Shown: positions 62,201-63,256, counted from the stretch's first letter. The stretch: DNA of 64,000 bases from Hymenopus coronatus (GCA_030762935.1 CM060887.1:12950501-13014500); one strand, 5' to 3'. The notes: generated by a model not told the origin, from the sequence alone. Numbers and translations: made by a program.

Positions 62201-62396
62201 TCCATCACAGTTACTGCTCTCCTTCCAATTGCATATGGCACATCTCTGAGAACATATTTTGGGGCATTTACTAATGTGTCCACTTGAACTAGGTACTCCT
62301 TCATTGGGAAATTATCTTCATTCATATTTTGCAAAGCCTTCAGAATATGGAAATATGGTTCAAAATACACTTCTGATTCTGCCATTACAAATTCAC
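2013..62396 (-). CDS. ZNFX1: ZNFX1-like RNA helicase / NF-X1 zinc-finger gene (partial, 13 exons)
   Basis: Gene-level entry. Joined exons from 62396 down to 2013 encode about 1241 residues with no stop and consistent phases. Visible order: region upstream of the core, Walker A GPPGTGKT (about residue 100), [11 protein letters not shown], a Lys/Glu-rich insert, VEEAAEV (about 490), [10 protein letters not shown] (about 510), [36 protein letters not shown], then about seven fingers with a CGH core and Cys pairs. This order is that of ZNFX1 and no other UPF1-like family I know. Family knowledge: ZNFX1 proteins are cytoplasmic RNA-binding helicases, acting in small-RNA inheritance in nematodes and antiviral RNA sensing in vertebrates; an RNA-surveillance role here is inference. 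The start codon, N-terminal domain and C-terminal exons are outside the window. Introns are 1.25 to 10.2 kb and packed with transposons, yet all splice sites are canonical, so the gene looks functional. Confidence 0.92.
2231..4479. other. intron, mostly unassigned
   Basis: Contains a CAA/TAA microsatellite at about 2790-2826, a 29-bp direct duplication at about 3420-3480, and at 2900-3180 a stretch visibly richer in CG dinucleotides than its surroundings, ending in a donor-like GGTGAGTAAAAG. No protein motif was recognised. Confidence 0.45.
3421..3480. repeat. 29-bp tandem duplication
   Basis: The unit containing CTCATCTCTTGCTGATAATT occurs twice head to tail with no difference that I can see. 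Confidence 0.85.
4480..5170. repeat. diverged ~180-bp tandem array (about 3.5 units)
   Basis: The landmark GTGAATTT-CTGCACAAATTC recurs near 4608, 4785, 4956 and 5144, about 171 to 186 bp apart. A second landmark (GTTAC, a CTATGC-type segment, then ACACAT and CTCCAT) recurs in the same register. Units differ by many substitutions and small gaps, so the array is old. It may be a satellite fragment or the internal repeat of an unknown element. Confidence 0.65.
5225..5426 (+). mobile_element. LINE reverse-transcriptase 3' fragment
   Basis: The plus strand reads [18 protein letters not shown] followed by FRIQKKAI and SCKELFQK, the conserved post-RT region (YGI-WG, then QKKAIR) of insect non-LTR elements. 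It is cut at 5426 by a copy of the palindrome-ended repeat. Confidence 0.65.
5427..6105 (-). repeat. palindrome-ended dispersed repeat, truncated copy
   Basis: Reverse-oriented copy that lacks the palindromic end and starts in the TTTTGATTTTCTCAAAAATG segment. It runs to the non-palindromic terminus (GTTACAGAGATGTAGAGAAA near 6058). Same family as 9615, 15943, 17784, 22437, 26605, 37701, 54243 and 57787. Confidence 0.75.
6106..7700. other. intron, unassigned
   Basis: Holds an AATA/TAA-rich microsatellite near 6200, a poly-T tract at 6887-6908, a poly-A tract near 7070, and at about 7540-7650 a short coding-like stretch ([20 protein letters not shown]) of unknown origin. Confidence 0.4.
7716..7874. 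repeat. imperfect inverted repeat (30-bp arms)
   Basis: Arms 7716-7745 and 7844-7874 share CTTCACTC and ATAAGTAACTT in inverse orientation around a ~98-bp loop. The loop contains GGACATGTTTCAG, reminiscent of the terminal region of the Penelope-like elements in this window. Confidence 0.6.
8451..8562 (-). CDS. ZNFX1: ZNFX1 exon 12: zinc-finger region
   Basis: 112 nt, acceptor GTTTTTCAG, donor GTAATA. It completes Ser and reads [37 protein letters not shown]. The CVHSKC segment is highly characteristic of ZNFX1. Ends phase 0. Confidence 0.92.
8960..9614 (+). mobile_element. Penelope-like element fragment
   Basis: A frame-broken plus-strand remnant. A palm-like [20 protein letters not shown] segment lies at about 9115-9180, and further on a GIY-YIG-type stretch ([20 protein letters not shown]) is followed by [18 protein letters not shown]. 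Order and motifs are those of PLE proteins (RT then GIY-YIG endonuclease), with a deletion between. Confidence 0.7.
9615..11282 (+). repeat. palindrome-ended dispersed repeat, split by a TIR element
   Basis: The left end (TTCCATTCACAACTTTCTCT) starts near 9630 and the right-end palindrome around CTATGTACGTAG lies at 11240-11277. The copy is interrupted at 9791-10576 by an unrelated element with its own TIRs. Without the insert it is about 880 bp, the usual family length. Confidence 0.8.
9791..10576. mobile_element. non-autonomous DNA transposon with 30-bp TIRs
   Basis: Inverted termini 9791-9820 and 10547-10576 begin GAGGGGCTCAG and end GAGGGAGCTATCCC, differing at two of 30 positions. The element is 786 bp, has no recognisable transposase and sits inside the dispersed repeat, giving clean outer limits. 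The target duplication is unclear (CAAT-like on both sides). The superfamily is not assigned. Confidence 0.8.
11390..11624 (+). mobile_element. probable LINE 3' end
   Basis: The short sequence ends in a GAATAAATTAATAATC-type tail and resembles the 3' UTR that follows the RT fragment at 13170-13310 (VDGQ coding remnant, then an AT-rich region). Assigned only by that resemblance. Confidence 0.4.
11625..12164 (-). mobile_element. LINE C-terminal fragment
   Basis: The minus strand reads [44 protein letters not shown] and [14 protein letters not shown], the conserved C-terminal tail of jockey/CR1-like ORF2 proteins. It meets the next LINE fragment head to head at about 12164. Confidence 0.7.
12165..13320 (+). 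mobile_element. LINE ORF2 fragment with reverse-transcriptase motifs
   Basis: The open frame 12174-12827 encodes [35 protein letters not shown] and the catalytic [10 protein letters not shown] box, RT motifs A, B and C of a non-LTR retrotransposon. After a stop at 12827 the C-terminal part continues in other frames ([35 protein letters not shown]) to about 13163. An ATT microsatellite at 12947-12966 disrupts the frame. The copy lacks the 5' region with the endonuclease and is inactive. Confidence 0.85.
13330..13665 (-). mobile_element. LINE RT fragment
   Basis: The minus strand reads [20 protein letters not shown], then [19 protein letters not shown] and a degenerate LLEIYIDN segment; YADD is RT motif C. 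One in-frame stop and further breaks follow. It is a third LINE piece within 2 kb, oppositely oriented. Confidence 0.75.
13660..13711. repeat. ATGG/ATGA microsatellite
   Basis: About seven GATG/GGAT tetranucleotide units followed by four GAAT units. Confidence 0.9.
13720..14425. other. intron, unassigned
   Basis: AT-rich DNA. No protein motif, terminal repeat or RNA gene seen. Confidence 0.4.
14426..14875 (+). mobile_element. LINE C-terminus and 3' UTR with ATT tail
   Basis: Reads [39 protein letters not shown] and [20 protein letters not shown], then a stop, about 140 bp of UTR and an ATT-repeat tail near 14855. A second copy of the same family lies at 23214-23795 and aligns through the UTR to the tail, which fixes the 3' end. 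Confidence 0.8.
15190..15942 (+). mobile_element. degenerate mariner with internal deletion
   Basis: The N-terminal mariner segment ([15 protein letters not shown]) is joined to a later region. [38 protein letters not shown] and the C-terminal [20 protein letters not shown] are visible in shifting frames. Most of the catalytic core upstream of the second Asp is missing. A dispersed repeat starts directly after it. Confidence 0.7.
15943..16792 (+). repeat. palindrome-ended dispersed repeat, near full length
   Basis: About 850 bp. The left end TGATGTGTTCCATTCACATG is at 15944. The inner palindrome TACC-AGTTTGGTATTT is present. The end palindrome (TTCTCTATACACTATGTACA then TAGTAGGTGTAGAGAA) is at 16750-16785. 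No coding capacity is recognised despite several short open frames. Confidence 0.85.
16849..17014 (-). CDS. ZNFX1: ZNFX1 exon 11: zinc-finger region
   Basis: 166 nt, acceptor CTCTTTACAG, donor GTTGGT. It reads [30 protein letters not shown], and the conserved [18 protein letters not shown], then ICGH, ending AG of a split codon. The last finger is completed across an 8.3-kb intron by exon 12. An out-of-frame stretch just after the donor is intron. Confidence 0.92.
17345..17667 (-). mobile_element. tRNA-derived SINE
   Basis: The minus strand begins near 17667 with CTCCTTAGCGCAGTGGTAGC, an RNA-polymerase-III A box of tRNA type. The B box GGTTTGATTCC lies at 17603-17613. The body is about 300 bp with a 17-nt C run at 17478-17494 (G run on the transcribed strand). 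It is GC-richer than its surroundings. It is a SINE head, not a working tRNA gene: the body is unlike a tRNA 3' half. Confidence 0.8.
17784..18782 (+). repeat. palindrome-ended dispersed repeat with fold-back insert
   Basis: Left end CATTCACATGACTTTCTCTA near 17790; right palindrome centred on CTATGTACATAG at 18738-18776. It is interrupted by a fold-back element at about 18385-18580, which duplicates the GAATACCAA context of the repeat on both sides. Confidence 0.85.
18385..18580. mobile_element. fold-back element, 65-bp perfect-looking arms
   Basis: Arms 18416-18480 and 18509-18573 are inverse copies with no mismatch that I could see, around a 28-nt loop. The arms contain CTTCTCGGGCTTCTAGCCAG and CACCAACGTTTCGAAGAAGT. 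Insertion was into the dispersed repeat next to its GAATACCAA segment. The central part fits a hammerhead-like core (see findings). Confidence 0.85.
18783..19239. other. intron, unassigned
   Basis: No recognisable motif. Short open frames on both strands have no family resemblance. Confidence 0.4.
19240..20156 (-). mobile_element. LINE C-terminal fragment and 3' UTR
   Basis: The minus strand from 20127 reads [20 protein letters not shown], then [17 protein letters not shown] and [20 protein letters not shown], the post-RT block of a non-LTR ORF2. Broken frames then reach [21 protein letters not shown] 57-bp remnant of the dispersed repeat's non-palindromic end (20158-20214) abuts it. Confidence 0.75.
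20215..20569. other. intron, unassigned
   Basis: AT-rich DNA with no recognisable element. Confidence 0.4.
20570..21560 (+). mobile_element. degenerate mariner
   Basis: Multiple frameshifts. Recognisable pieces: [12 protein letters not shown] (first Asp region), [37 protein letters not shown] and the C-terminal [20 protein letters not shown] followed by [11 protein letters not shown]. The catalytic third-Asp segment is damaged (HPP followed by a stop). It lies directly upstream of ZNFX1 exon 10 in plus orientation. Confidence 0.75.
21685..21913 (-). CDS. ZNFX1: ZNFX1 exon 10: zinc-finger region
   Basis: 229 nt. Acceptor TGTTTTACAG, donor GTAAGTG at 21678-21684. It encodes [35 protein letters not shown] and [12 protein letters not shown], ending HT with one nt of a split codon that gives Asp with exon 11. 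Confidence 0.92.
21914..22329. other. intron, unassigned
   Basis: No recognised feature. Confidence 0.4.
22330..22436 (+). mobile_element. LINE RT fragment, 5' part of an interrupted copy
   Basis: [24 protein letters not shown] reading precedes the repeat insertion point. The LINE resumes at 23214 with [20 protein letters not shown], which is the next conserved block. The two halves were therefore one element split by the repeat. Confidence 0.65.
22437..23213 (+). repeat. palindrome-ended dispersed repeat inserted in a LINE
   Basis: About 777 bp. Because the interrupted LINE reads on across it, this copy defines the element's limits: the left end is at TGTGGTGTGTTCCGTTCGCA and the right end just after GTAGAGAAAATAAAA. 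AATAAAA occurs on both sides and may be target duplication or part of the ends. The palindrome at 23171-23205 is partly decayed. Confidence 0.85.
23214..23795 (+). mobile_element. LINE C-terminus and 3' UTR with ATT tail
   Basis: Second copy of the family at 14426-14875. It reads [20 protein letters not shown], then [40 protein letters not shown] and [13 protein letters not shown], then the UTR and an ATT-repeat tail ending near 23795. Confidence 0.8.
24118..24748 (-). mobile_element. Penelope-like element 3' part flanked by inverted repeats
   Basis: The minus strand reads [20 protein letters not shown] (GIY-YIG endonuclease), then a broken [18 protein letters not shown] (PLE C-terminus). 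Inverted arms of about 45 bp at 24118-24163 and 24701-24747 (AATAGTTGAAAATGAGTC) bracket it. Penelope elements often carry such inverted terminal pieces. A GGGGGC-AAAC-GCCCTT hairpin lies near 24170-24190. Confidence 0.7.
24880..25150 (-). mobile_element. Penelope-like element C-terminal remnant
   Basis: The minus strand gives [13 protein letters not shown] then a [12 protein letters not shown] segment, matching the LNIWEKIFILKQKPSLMNFG and IPADDNPLYK tail of the copy at 62713-63006. The downstream CCAGTTGATAATGTAGGC and AAACATGTTTC match the sequence after the stop of that copy. Confidence 0.6.
25151..25832. other. intron, unassigned
   Basis: No motif recognised. Confidence 0.4.
25833..25872. 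repeat. GC/GT microsatellite
   Basis: A CG run followed by GTGTGTG and GCGTGCGTG units. Confidence 0.9.
25874..26020 (-). repeat. old fragment of the dispersed repeat
   Basis: Diverged match to the family segment with GGTATTTAAGTT, ATCTTCCAA and AAGATTTTCAAGAAAATCCC. No termini preserved. Confidence 0.6.
26130..26604 (-). mobile_element. LINE C-terminal fragment
   Basis: The minus strand reads [20 protein letters not shown] and [16 protein letters not shown], then broken ILYSKLPNELKTLQ, parallel to the [20 protein letters not shown] block of the LINE at 55180-56770. The dispersed repeat at 26605 interrupts its upstream side. Confidence 0.65.
26605..27595 (-). repeat. palindrome-ended dispersed repeat, near full length
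   Basis: Reverse-oriented. The palindrome end (TTTCTCTACATATACTATGT) is at 26611, the other end (CATGTGAATGGAAGACATCA) near 27570-27589. About 990 bp with a small internal expansion. Confidence 0.85.
27716..27976 (-). CDS. ZNFX1: ZNFX1 exon 9: zinc-finger region
   Basis: 261 nt, phase 0 at both ends. Acceptor TTAATTTCAG, donor GTACGT. It reads [20 protein letters not shown], then [22 protein letters not shown], and the finger [16 protein letters not shown], ending DCGNCYVK. The regular Cys spacing matches the middle of the ZNFX1 finger array. Confidence 0.92.
27977..28729. other. intron, unassigned
   Basis: A G run of about 12 lies at 28133-28144. Nothing else recognised. Confidence 0.4.
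28730..28935 (-). mobile_element. probable tRNA-derived SINE
   Basis: The minus strand has a B-box-like GGTTCAAATAT at 28851-28861 and, about 45 nt upstream, an A-box-like TGGCACAAGTATC. Downstream there is no tRNA 3' half. Weaker than the SINE at 17345. Confidence 0.45.
29230..29720 (+). mobile_element. mariner fragment (central part)
   Basis: Open frame 29358-29660 carries [20 protein letters not shown] and QWVASSD, the first catalytic Asp block of an irritans-like mariner, with DFLEKGE just beyond in another frame. The N- and C-terminal parts are lost. Confidence 0.75.
30113..30552. repeat. long imperfect inverted repeat beside exon 8 donor
   Basis: Arms of about 80 bp: 30113-30195 and 30470-30552, sharing AAATTGAATTAATT, AAGTATTAACAC and CAGGACAATTG in inverse orientation. 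The right arm begins about 12 nt inside the intron from the exon 8 donor. The interior holds a SINE-like sequence. Confidence 0.75.
30228..30425 (+). mobile_element. probable tRNA-derived SINE
   Basis: GC-richer segment with a GGGTTCGGCAT B-box-like motif at 30299-30309 and an A-box-like GTGGCCAATGGTC upstream. It ends in an A-rich tail at 30432-30447. It lies between the two arms of the inverted repeat. Confidence 0.5.
30565..30877 (-). CDS. ZNFX1: ZNFX1 exon 8: zinc-finger region
   Basis: 313 nt. It completes Arg and reads [20 protein letters not shown], then LPCGHTM, a CEHK segment and [16 protein letters not shown], and finishes phase 0 at PDHVY. Donor GTAAGT is at 30559-30564. Just inside the intron on the 3' side lies one arm of a long inverted repeat (see findings). 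Confidence 0.92.
31110..31625 (+). mobile_element. irritans-type mariner remnant
   Basis: Same family as 1-427. It shows a CARWVPHSL-like start in broken frames, [20 protein letters not shown], then [20 protein letters not shown] and [15 protein letters not shown], with an internal deletion before the second Asp. The right end retains part of the TIR (GAGATGCCAACCCTAG). Confidence 0.75.
31626..34034. other. intron, unassigned
   Basis: No transposase, RT or RNA motif recognised. 32690-33060 is GC-richer than its surroundings and may be an old SINE or other element, but no A/B box was found. Confidence 0.4.
34035..34314 (-). CDS. ZNFX1: ZNFX1 exon 7: post-helicase linker and first NF-X1 finger
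   Basis: 280 nt, acceptor TGTATTCCAG, donor at 34033-34034. It opens [20 protein letters not shown], continues through LRCQVHLEQ and [12 protein letters not shown], and contains the first finger [16 protein letters not shown]. It ends with AG of a split Arg at CYEPCNR. Confidence 0.92.
34500..34980 (-). mobile_element. Penelope-like element, GIY-YIG and C-terminus
   Basis: The minus strand from 34979 reads [20 protein letters not shown], then [20 protein letters not shown] and [14 protein letters not shown] (GIY-YIG domain). After a frame change, [20 protein letters not shown] and [20 protein letters not shown] form the PLE C-terminus. The last part resembles a clean exon but its phase does not fit ZNFX1. 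Confidence 0.75.
35450..35563. repeat. 30-bp direct repeat, 82 bp apart
   Basis: GACACTTCAGCTGAATTTTG with following TTTCCTT occurs at about 35453 and again at about 35535. Confidence 0.75.
35590..36190 (-). mobile_element. Penelope-like element fragment
   Basis: The minus strand from 36105 reads [20 protein letters not shown] and [20 protein letters not shown], later [20 protein letters not shown] and [20 protein letters not shown], a GIY-YIG domain in broken frames. Confidence 0.7.
36191..37178. other. intron, mostly unassigned
   Basis: An ATT-repeat tail at about 36398-36418 after a unique segment may mark a LINE 3' end. The rest is unrecognised. Confidence 0.4.
37179..37368 (-). CDS. 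ZNFX1: ZNFX1 exon 6: motifs V and VI
   Basis: 190 nt, acceptor at 37369-37370, donor at 37177-37178. It encodes [20 protein letters not shown] (motif V) and [17 protein letters not shown] (motif VI with the arginine finger), and ends with one nt of a split Gly. With this exon all core SF1 helicase motifs are accounted for and no catalytic residue is missing. Confidence 0.93.
37701..38494 (+). repeat. palindrome-ended dispersed repeat
   Basis: About 790 bp. Left end TCTGATGTGTCCTATTCACA at 37706. The right palindrome at 38452-38488 has lost its centre (CCATGTGCATTG). Confidence 0.85.
38620..38763 (-). CDS. ZNFX1: ZNFX1 exon 5: helicase domain 2A
   Basis: 144 nt, phase 0 at both ends. Acceptor TTTGCAG, donor GTAAGT at 38614-38619. 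It encodes [20 protein letters not shown] and then [17 protein letters not shown]; the TYAGQ stretch lies between motifs IV and V in the ZNFX1/UPF1 group. Confidence 0.92.
38880..39100 (+). mobile_element. SINE, 5'-decayed copy
   Basis: B-box-like TAGTTCAAATCTC at 38908-38920, then GTGAGTTACC-GGATAAGTT, CCTTATCCTGAGAAGAC and TTTGAGCATCATTTTACCAA. All are shared in order with the SINE at 63378-63615. Confidence 0.7.
39101..39656. other. intron, unassigned
   Basis: No recognised feature. Confidence 0.4.
39657..40908 (-). mobile_element. mariner with both TIRs, inactive transposase
   Basis: TIRs of about 26 bp begin GAGGGTGGT-TGAAAAGTTT and are flanked by TA on both sides. Transposase pieces on the minus strand, N to [21 protein letters not shown] with [32 protein letters not shown] with [29 protein letters not shown] with [14 protein letters not shown]. 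Frames change between blocks and the tail has a G-run, so it is dead. 34 residues separate the second and third catalytic Asp (DD34D). It is 1252 bp, about standard mariner length. Confidence 0.88.
40909..41279. other. intron, unassigned
   Basis: No recognised feature. Confidence 0.4.
41280..42490 (-). pseudogene. IS630-like DDE transposase pseudogene
   Basis: Minus-strand blocks in order: [40 protein letters not shown] and [59 protein letters not shown]; then [20 protein letters not shown] near the C-terminus. This is the order of a common arthropod transposase family with an HTH region followed by a DDE_3-type core. The first acidic residue block, normally WLDETW, reads WLNKTL, and several stops and a gap lie in the core, so it is inactive. 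Confidence 0.7.
42491..43084. other. intron, unassigned
   Basis: Open frames on both strands (for example 42531-42983) show no family motif. Confidence 0.35.
43085..44105 (-). mobile_element. IS630-like element with long inverted arms
   Basis: The minus strand reads [38 protein letters not shown] and FDGTINAE-Y, then LTEEATRM and a C-terminus [20 protein letters not shown]. These are blocks of a transposase found in many arthropods. The C-terminal coding segment plus about 110 bp beyond (43088-43272) recurs inverted at 43922-44086, where the plus strand reads [20 protein letters not shown]. Stops and frameshifts abound. Confidence 0.65.
44225..44384. repeat. 26-bp minisatellite, six units
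   Basis: Five uniform 26-bp units (ACCATATGGAAGATGTATAA plus TCTACC) and a sixth with a 4-bp insertion. Each holds the palindrome CCATATGG. Confidence 0.95.
44770..45665 (+). mobile_element. internally deleted mariner with 27-bp TIRs
   Basis: TIRs (CAAGGGTCACTAAATATGTA, continuing TTGAGAC) match at 26 of 27 positions and TA flanks both ends. The N-terminal half ([20 protein letters not shown]) and the [20 protein letters not shown] linker are present. A jump follows to the C-terminal [20 protein letters not shown], with [11 protein letters not shown]. The DDE core is deleted, so it could move only in trans. Confidence 0.85.
45666..46029. other. intron, unassigned
   Basis: No recognised feature. 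Confidence 0.4.
46030..46800 (-). mobile_element. copia-type retrotransposon fragment
   Basis: The minus strand reads [40 protein letters not shown], then [13 protein letters not shown] and PPGKK, the integrase-RT junction of copia polyproteins. Further on come [19 protein letters not shown] and [19 protein letters not shown], the RT segment usually ending GLKQ-PR-WN. Frames are broken and no LTRs are seen. Confidence 0.75.
47037..47308 (-). CDS. ZNFX1: ZNFX1 exon 4: motifs III and IV
   Basis: 272 nt, acceptor at 47309-47310, donor GTAAGT at 47031-47036. It starts by completing Gly and reads [18 protein letters not shown], then [13 protein letters not shown], then the [11 protein letters not shown] box that begins helicase domain 2A, and ends phase 0 at HSFPEQE. 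The intron on its 3' side is 8.3 kb and contains mariner, IS630-like and copia debris. Confidence 0.93.
47420..47690 (-). repeat. old fragment of the dispersed repeat
   Basis: Weak match to the family middle part (AAATGCCAAACAAAGATTTT, then CATTTTTTTGAAA and a TTTTGGATTTTTGAGAATA segment). Assignment tentative. Confidence 0.4.
47701..48705. other. intron, unassigned
   Basis: No recognised feature. Confidence 0.4.
48706..48789 (-). CDS. ZNFX1: ZNFX1 exon 3: motif II (VEEAAE)
   Basis: A small 84-nt exon with acceptor at 48790-48791 and donor at 48704-48705. It reads [18 protein letters not shown] and ends at HLVLIG, holding the Walker B/DEXX equivalent as EEAAE, the normal form in ZNFX1 rather than a defect. 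Both borders split codons (G|TG and G|GT), and both match the neighbouring exons. Confidence 0.93.
48955..49530 (+). mobile_element. composite element with three 5S-rRNA-like segments
   Basis: Segments at about 49070-49110, 49162-49210 and 49280-49326 each match the 5S rRNA internal control region: GAAGTTAAGCAGCACGTG; GAAGTTCAACAGCATTGGGT with GGATGGATGACAGC; GAGTTAAGCAGTATTGGACA with TTTGGGTGGAAGACAGC. Their spacing is about 92 and 116 bp. The element ends near a CTGACGA...GAAA hairpin at 49477-49515. 5S-derived SINEs (SINE3 class) are known, but I know none with three copies in one unit. No working 5S gene is implied. Confidence 0.55.
49915..50712 (+). mobile_element. Penelope-like element fragment
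   Basis: The plus strand reads [20 protein letters not shown] and [20 protein letters not shown] (RT thumb/linker), later [20 protein letters not shown] (GIY-YIG core) and [20 protein letters not shown] (C-terminus). Small frameshifts separate the blocks. Confidence 0.75.
50768..51045 (-). CDS. ZNFX1: ZNFX1 exon 2: helical linker before motif II
   Basis: 278 nt. The acceptor is a TTTCTTACAG tract ending at 51046, the donor GT is at 50766-50767. It completes the split Arg from exon 1 and encodes [20 protein letters not shown], a charged helical stretch, and the family signature [19 protein letters not shown] just before the Walker B box. It leaves one nt (G) of a split Val. The intron to exon 1 is 10.2 kb, the largest seen, and holds the intact mariner and two LINEs. 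Confidence 0.93.
51423..52647 (-). mobile_element. mariner with both TIRs, inactive
   Basis: 1225 bp. TIRs begin CGAGGGCTGTCCTAGATGTA (left) and CGAAGGCTGTCCCAGAAGTA (right, reverse complement), flanked by TA on both sides. Minus-strand pieces: [57 protein letters not shown], then [20 protein letters not shown] and [20 protein letters not shown]. Stops and frameshifts lie in between; the DD34D spacing appears kept. Confidence 0.85.
52973..53877 (-). mobile_element. piggyBac-like non-autonomous element (tentative)
   Basis: The left edge is TTAA at 52973-52976 followed by CCCTTCTAGTGCCAG. The right edge reads, in reverse complement, AACCCTTTTAGCGACA next to TTAT. The inside minus strand starts [20 protein letters not shown] and has an acidic [20 protein letters not shown] segment, like the N-terminus of piggyBac-type transposases. 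No catalytic core. The right TTAA is not exact. Confidence 0.45.
53878..54242. other. intron, unassigned
   Basis: No recognised feature. Confidence 0.4.
54243..54739 (-). repeat. palindrome-ended dispersed repeat, truncated
   Basis: Palindrome end at 54257-54295 (TTTCTCTACACGTACTATGT). The distal third of the element is missing. Confidence 0.8.
54740..55085 (-). mobile_element. LINE C-terminal fragment of a second type
   Basis: The minus strand reads [40 protein letters not shown] and [13 protein letters not shown], then [16 protein letters not shown], the post-RT region of an R1/I-type or related non-LTR element. It differs from the other LINEs here. Confidence 0.6.
55180..56770 (+). mobile_element. 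LINE ORF2 3' half with nearly complete RT
   Basis: Plus-strand blocks in order: [20 protein letters not shown] with [26 protein letters not shown]; a broken FLSI-GV-LC (motif A); a degenerate [13 protein letters not shown] (motif B, frameshifted); and an open frame 55745-56491 starting before [10 protein letters not shown] (motif C) and running through [20 protein letters not shown] and [20 protein letters not shown]. The 3' UTR ends at AATAAATTACAATTACAAT near 56768. The endonuclease half is absent. Two frameshifts kill RT motifs A and B. Confidence 0.88.
56762..56985 (-). other. unidentified open frame
   Basis: The minus-strand frame reads [20 protein letters not shown], then [20 protein letters not shown] and [20 protein letters not shown], ending at 56762. 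A GTGTTTCAG acceptor-like site precedes it. It looks protein-like but I do not recognise it. It sits against the LINE 3' tail and is not a ZNFX1 segment that I know. Confidence 0.3.
56986..57786. other. intron, unassigned
   Basis: No recognised feature. Confidence 0.4.
57787..58635 (+). repeat. palindrome-ended dispersed repeat, best-preserved copy
   Basis: About 849 bp. Left end TCTGATGTGTTCCATTCACA at 57792. Internal palindrome AAATACCAAGTTTGGTATTT at 58430-58449. The end palindrome at 58592-58627 reads TTCTCTATAC, ACTATGTACATAGT, GC, GTATAGAGAA and pairs with itself over nearly its whole length. Useful as a reference copy. Confidence 0.9.
58636..59011. other. intron, unassigned
   Basis: No recognised feature. 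Confidence 0.4.
59014..60344 (+). mobile_element. full-length mariner with TIRs
   Basis: 1331 bp. Left end CGAGGGCCGTTCAGAAAGTA, continuing ACCTCCG; right end in reverse complement GAGGGCCGTTCAGAAAGTA, continuing GCCTCCG. The right end is one base shorter. TA at 59012-59013 and 60345-60346 is the target duplication. It sits in the 10.2-kb intron of the ZNFX1 gene, in the opposite orientation. Base composition is clearly less AT-rich than its surroundings, consistent with recent arrival. Confidence 0.92.
59176..60246 (+). CDS. intact mariner transposase
   Basis: The open frame begins at ATG 59176 (an in-frame TTG at 59161 is upstream but not a plausible start) and encodes 356 residues, close to the 345-350 usual for mariner. 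N-terminal paired HTH region ([40 protein letters not shown]), linker [16 protein letters not shown], then the catalytic core: Asp165 in [10 protein letters not shown], Asp260 in [11 protein letters not shown], Asp294 in [14 protein letters not shown]. There are 94 and 33 residues between them; classic mariners have 34 in the second gap. It cuts and pastes its own TIRs at TA sites in the nucleus. No stop or frameshift, so it may be active. Confidence 0.93.
   Translation: MCTAIENPAKCEVRAVIRFFTAKGYSAAAIHRELCAVYRPRVISEGVVREWVRLFKSGRENVHDEERSGRPSLVTDELVQTVDAKVRENRRFTMSELSTDFPQISKTLLYEIVTARLGYRKFCARWVPKILTDHHKTQRMASALDFLSRYEAEGEPLLNRIVTGDETWIKYVNPEAKEQSKMWAHSNSPTKPIKARQDFSARKLMATVFWDAKGVLLVEFMERGTTINQDVYCETLKQLRRAIQNKRRGMLISGIIFLHDNARPHSARRTALLESFKWDVVNHPPYSPDLAPSDYHLFMHMKKWLGSQRFDDDEELKDAVTGWFQAQAGDFYAEGISKLVNRYDKCLNRYGNYVEK
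60356..60800. mobile_element. second IS630-like element remnant with opposed ends
   Basis: The minus strand at 60367-60480 reads [20 protein letters not shown] then [14 protein letters not shown], the C-terminal region of the family at 43085. The plus strand at 60625-60720 carries the same region in the other direction ([27 protein letters not shown]). This repeats the inverted architecture of the first copy. Confidence 0.55.
60801..61219. other. intron next to exon 1 donor
   Basis: A C run at about 60812-60821 and unassigned AT-rich sequence. Confidence 0.4.
61220..62396 (-). CDS. ZNFX1: ZNFX1 exon 1 of window: helicase domain 1A with Walker A
   Basis: The longest exon, 1177 nt. Acceptor AG at 62397-62398, donor GT at 61218-61219. 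It enters with 2 nt of a split codon and leaves with AG of a split Arg. It encodes the pre-helicase stretch ([20 protein letters not shown]), a Q-motif-like [14 protein letters not shown], Walker A GPPGTGKT about residue 100, motif Ia [12 protein letters not shown], and a [12 protein letters not shown] segment. About 200 charged residues follow, typical of the insertion between motifs Ia and II in ZNFX1. A methionine at 62385 is internal, not the start, because the frame runs open to the acceptor. The upstream exon is beyond the window. Confidence 0.93.
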
Positions 62397-62639
62397 CTGG
62401 AAAAATAAATGTAATTTATTATGGAACACAATTAAGATTTAAAGTAAATCTGAAATACTGGTGAACAAAAAAGTATGAAATATTGGCCATATCAATAAAA
62501 TTAATAGTGAGGGGAGGTAGGGTACATCCAGACAATTAAAGGGCAGCACCCAAGTGGGGTGAACTTCAGATTCTAAATAGAACCATAGTATAGATTTGAA
62601 ATATGCCAAAAGTTCTGACATTTTTTTCCTAACACATTG

Positions 62640-63256
62640 GTTATAAAATGAGTCAAATTTACACTTGAATTGCTTCAACCTGGACATGTTTCGCAGGCAT
62701 ATGTTGCCTACATCAGCAACTGGCCAGCCTGTTGTTGGTATTTTCTGTGGACTCCTCTCCTTTCTCTGGTGGCTGATAAATGAACTTGTAGAGCGGGTTG
62801 TCATCGGCGGGAATTCCAAAATTCATAAGGCTAGGTTTCTGTTTTAAAATAAAGATCTTCTCCCATATGTTTAATTCTAGCGGTCGCTGTACTGATTTTA
62901 ACAAGTGGACATTATCTTTGATTCTATGGCTATTGTCCCAAGCATGTGAGGCTACTGCTGATTTCTCCATTTGGTTGTTTCTTAAGTGTGCCAGATGTTC
63001 CTTCAACCTGGTTCCTAGTTCCTTCTGGTTTGTCCTATGTATCTTTTATCACAGTTTTTACAGTTGATTCTGTAAATTCCTGATTTTTTGGATGCAGGTG
63101 TTTTATCCAACTTGTTCTTTAGAAGGTTTTTTATGCTGTGTTTGTTTTATGGGGCTAAGAAAATGTATGCTTTGAAGATCTTTTTGAATTTGTTGAAGGC
63201 CTGAGGGTGTAATGTGAATTTTTTTTAAAATATTCTGGTTTTTTTTCTGCCATGAG
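62640..63256 (-). mobile_element. Penelope-like element 3' part, left arm of inverted pair
   Basis: The minus strand reads MKEHLAHLRNNQMEKSAVAS, HAWDNSHRIKDNVHLLKSVQ, LNIWEKIFILKQKPSLMNFG and IPADDNPLYKFIYQPPEKGE: the end of the GIY-YIG domain and the C-terminus of a PLE protein. After the stop comes GCTGATGTAGGCAACATATG then CCTGCGAAACATGTCC, a hairpin typical of this family's ends (also near 24950). Confidence 0.8.

Noticed and set aside
62798..63067. Plus-strand open frame repeated as 63767-63997 on the minus strand, looking like a duplicated gene
   Set aside because: It is the antisense of the PLE C-terminal coding sequence in the two inverted arms.
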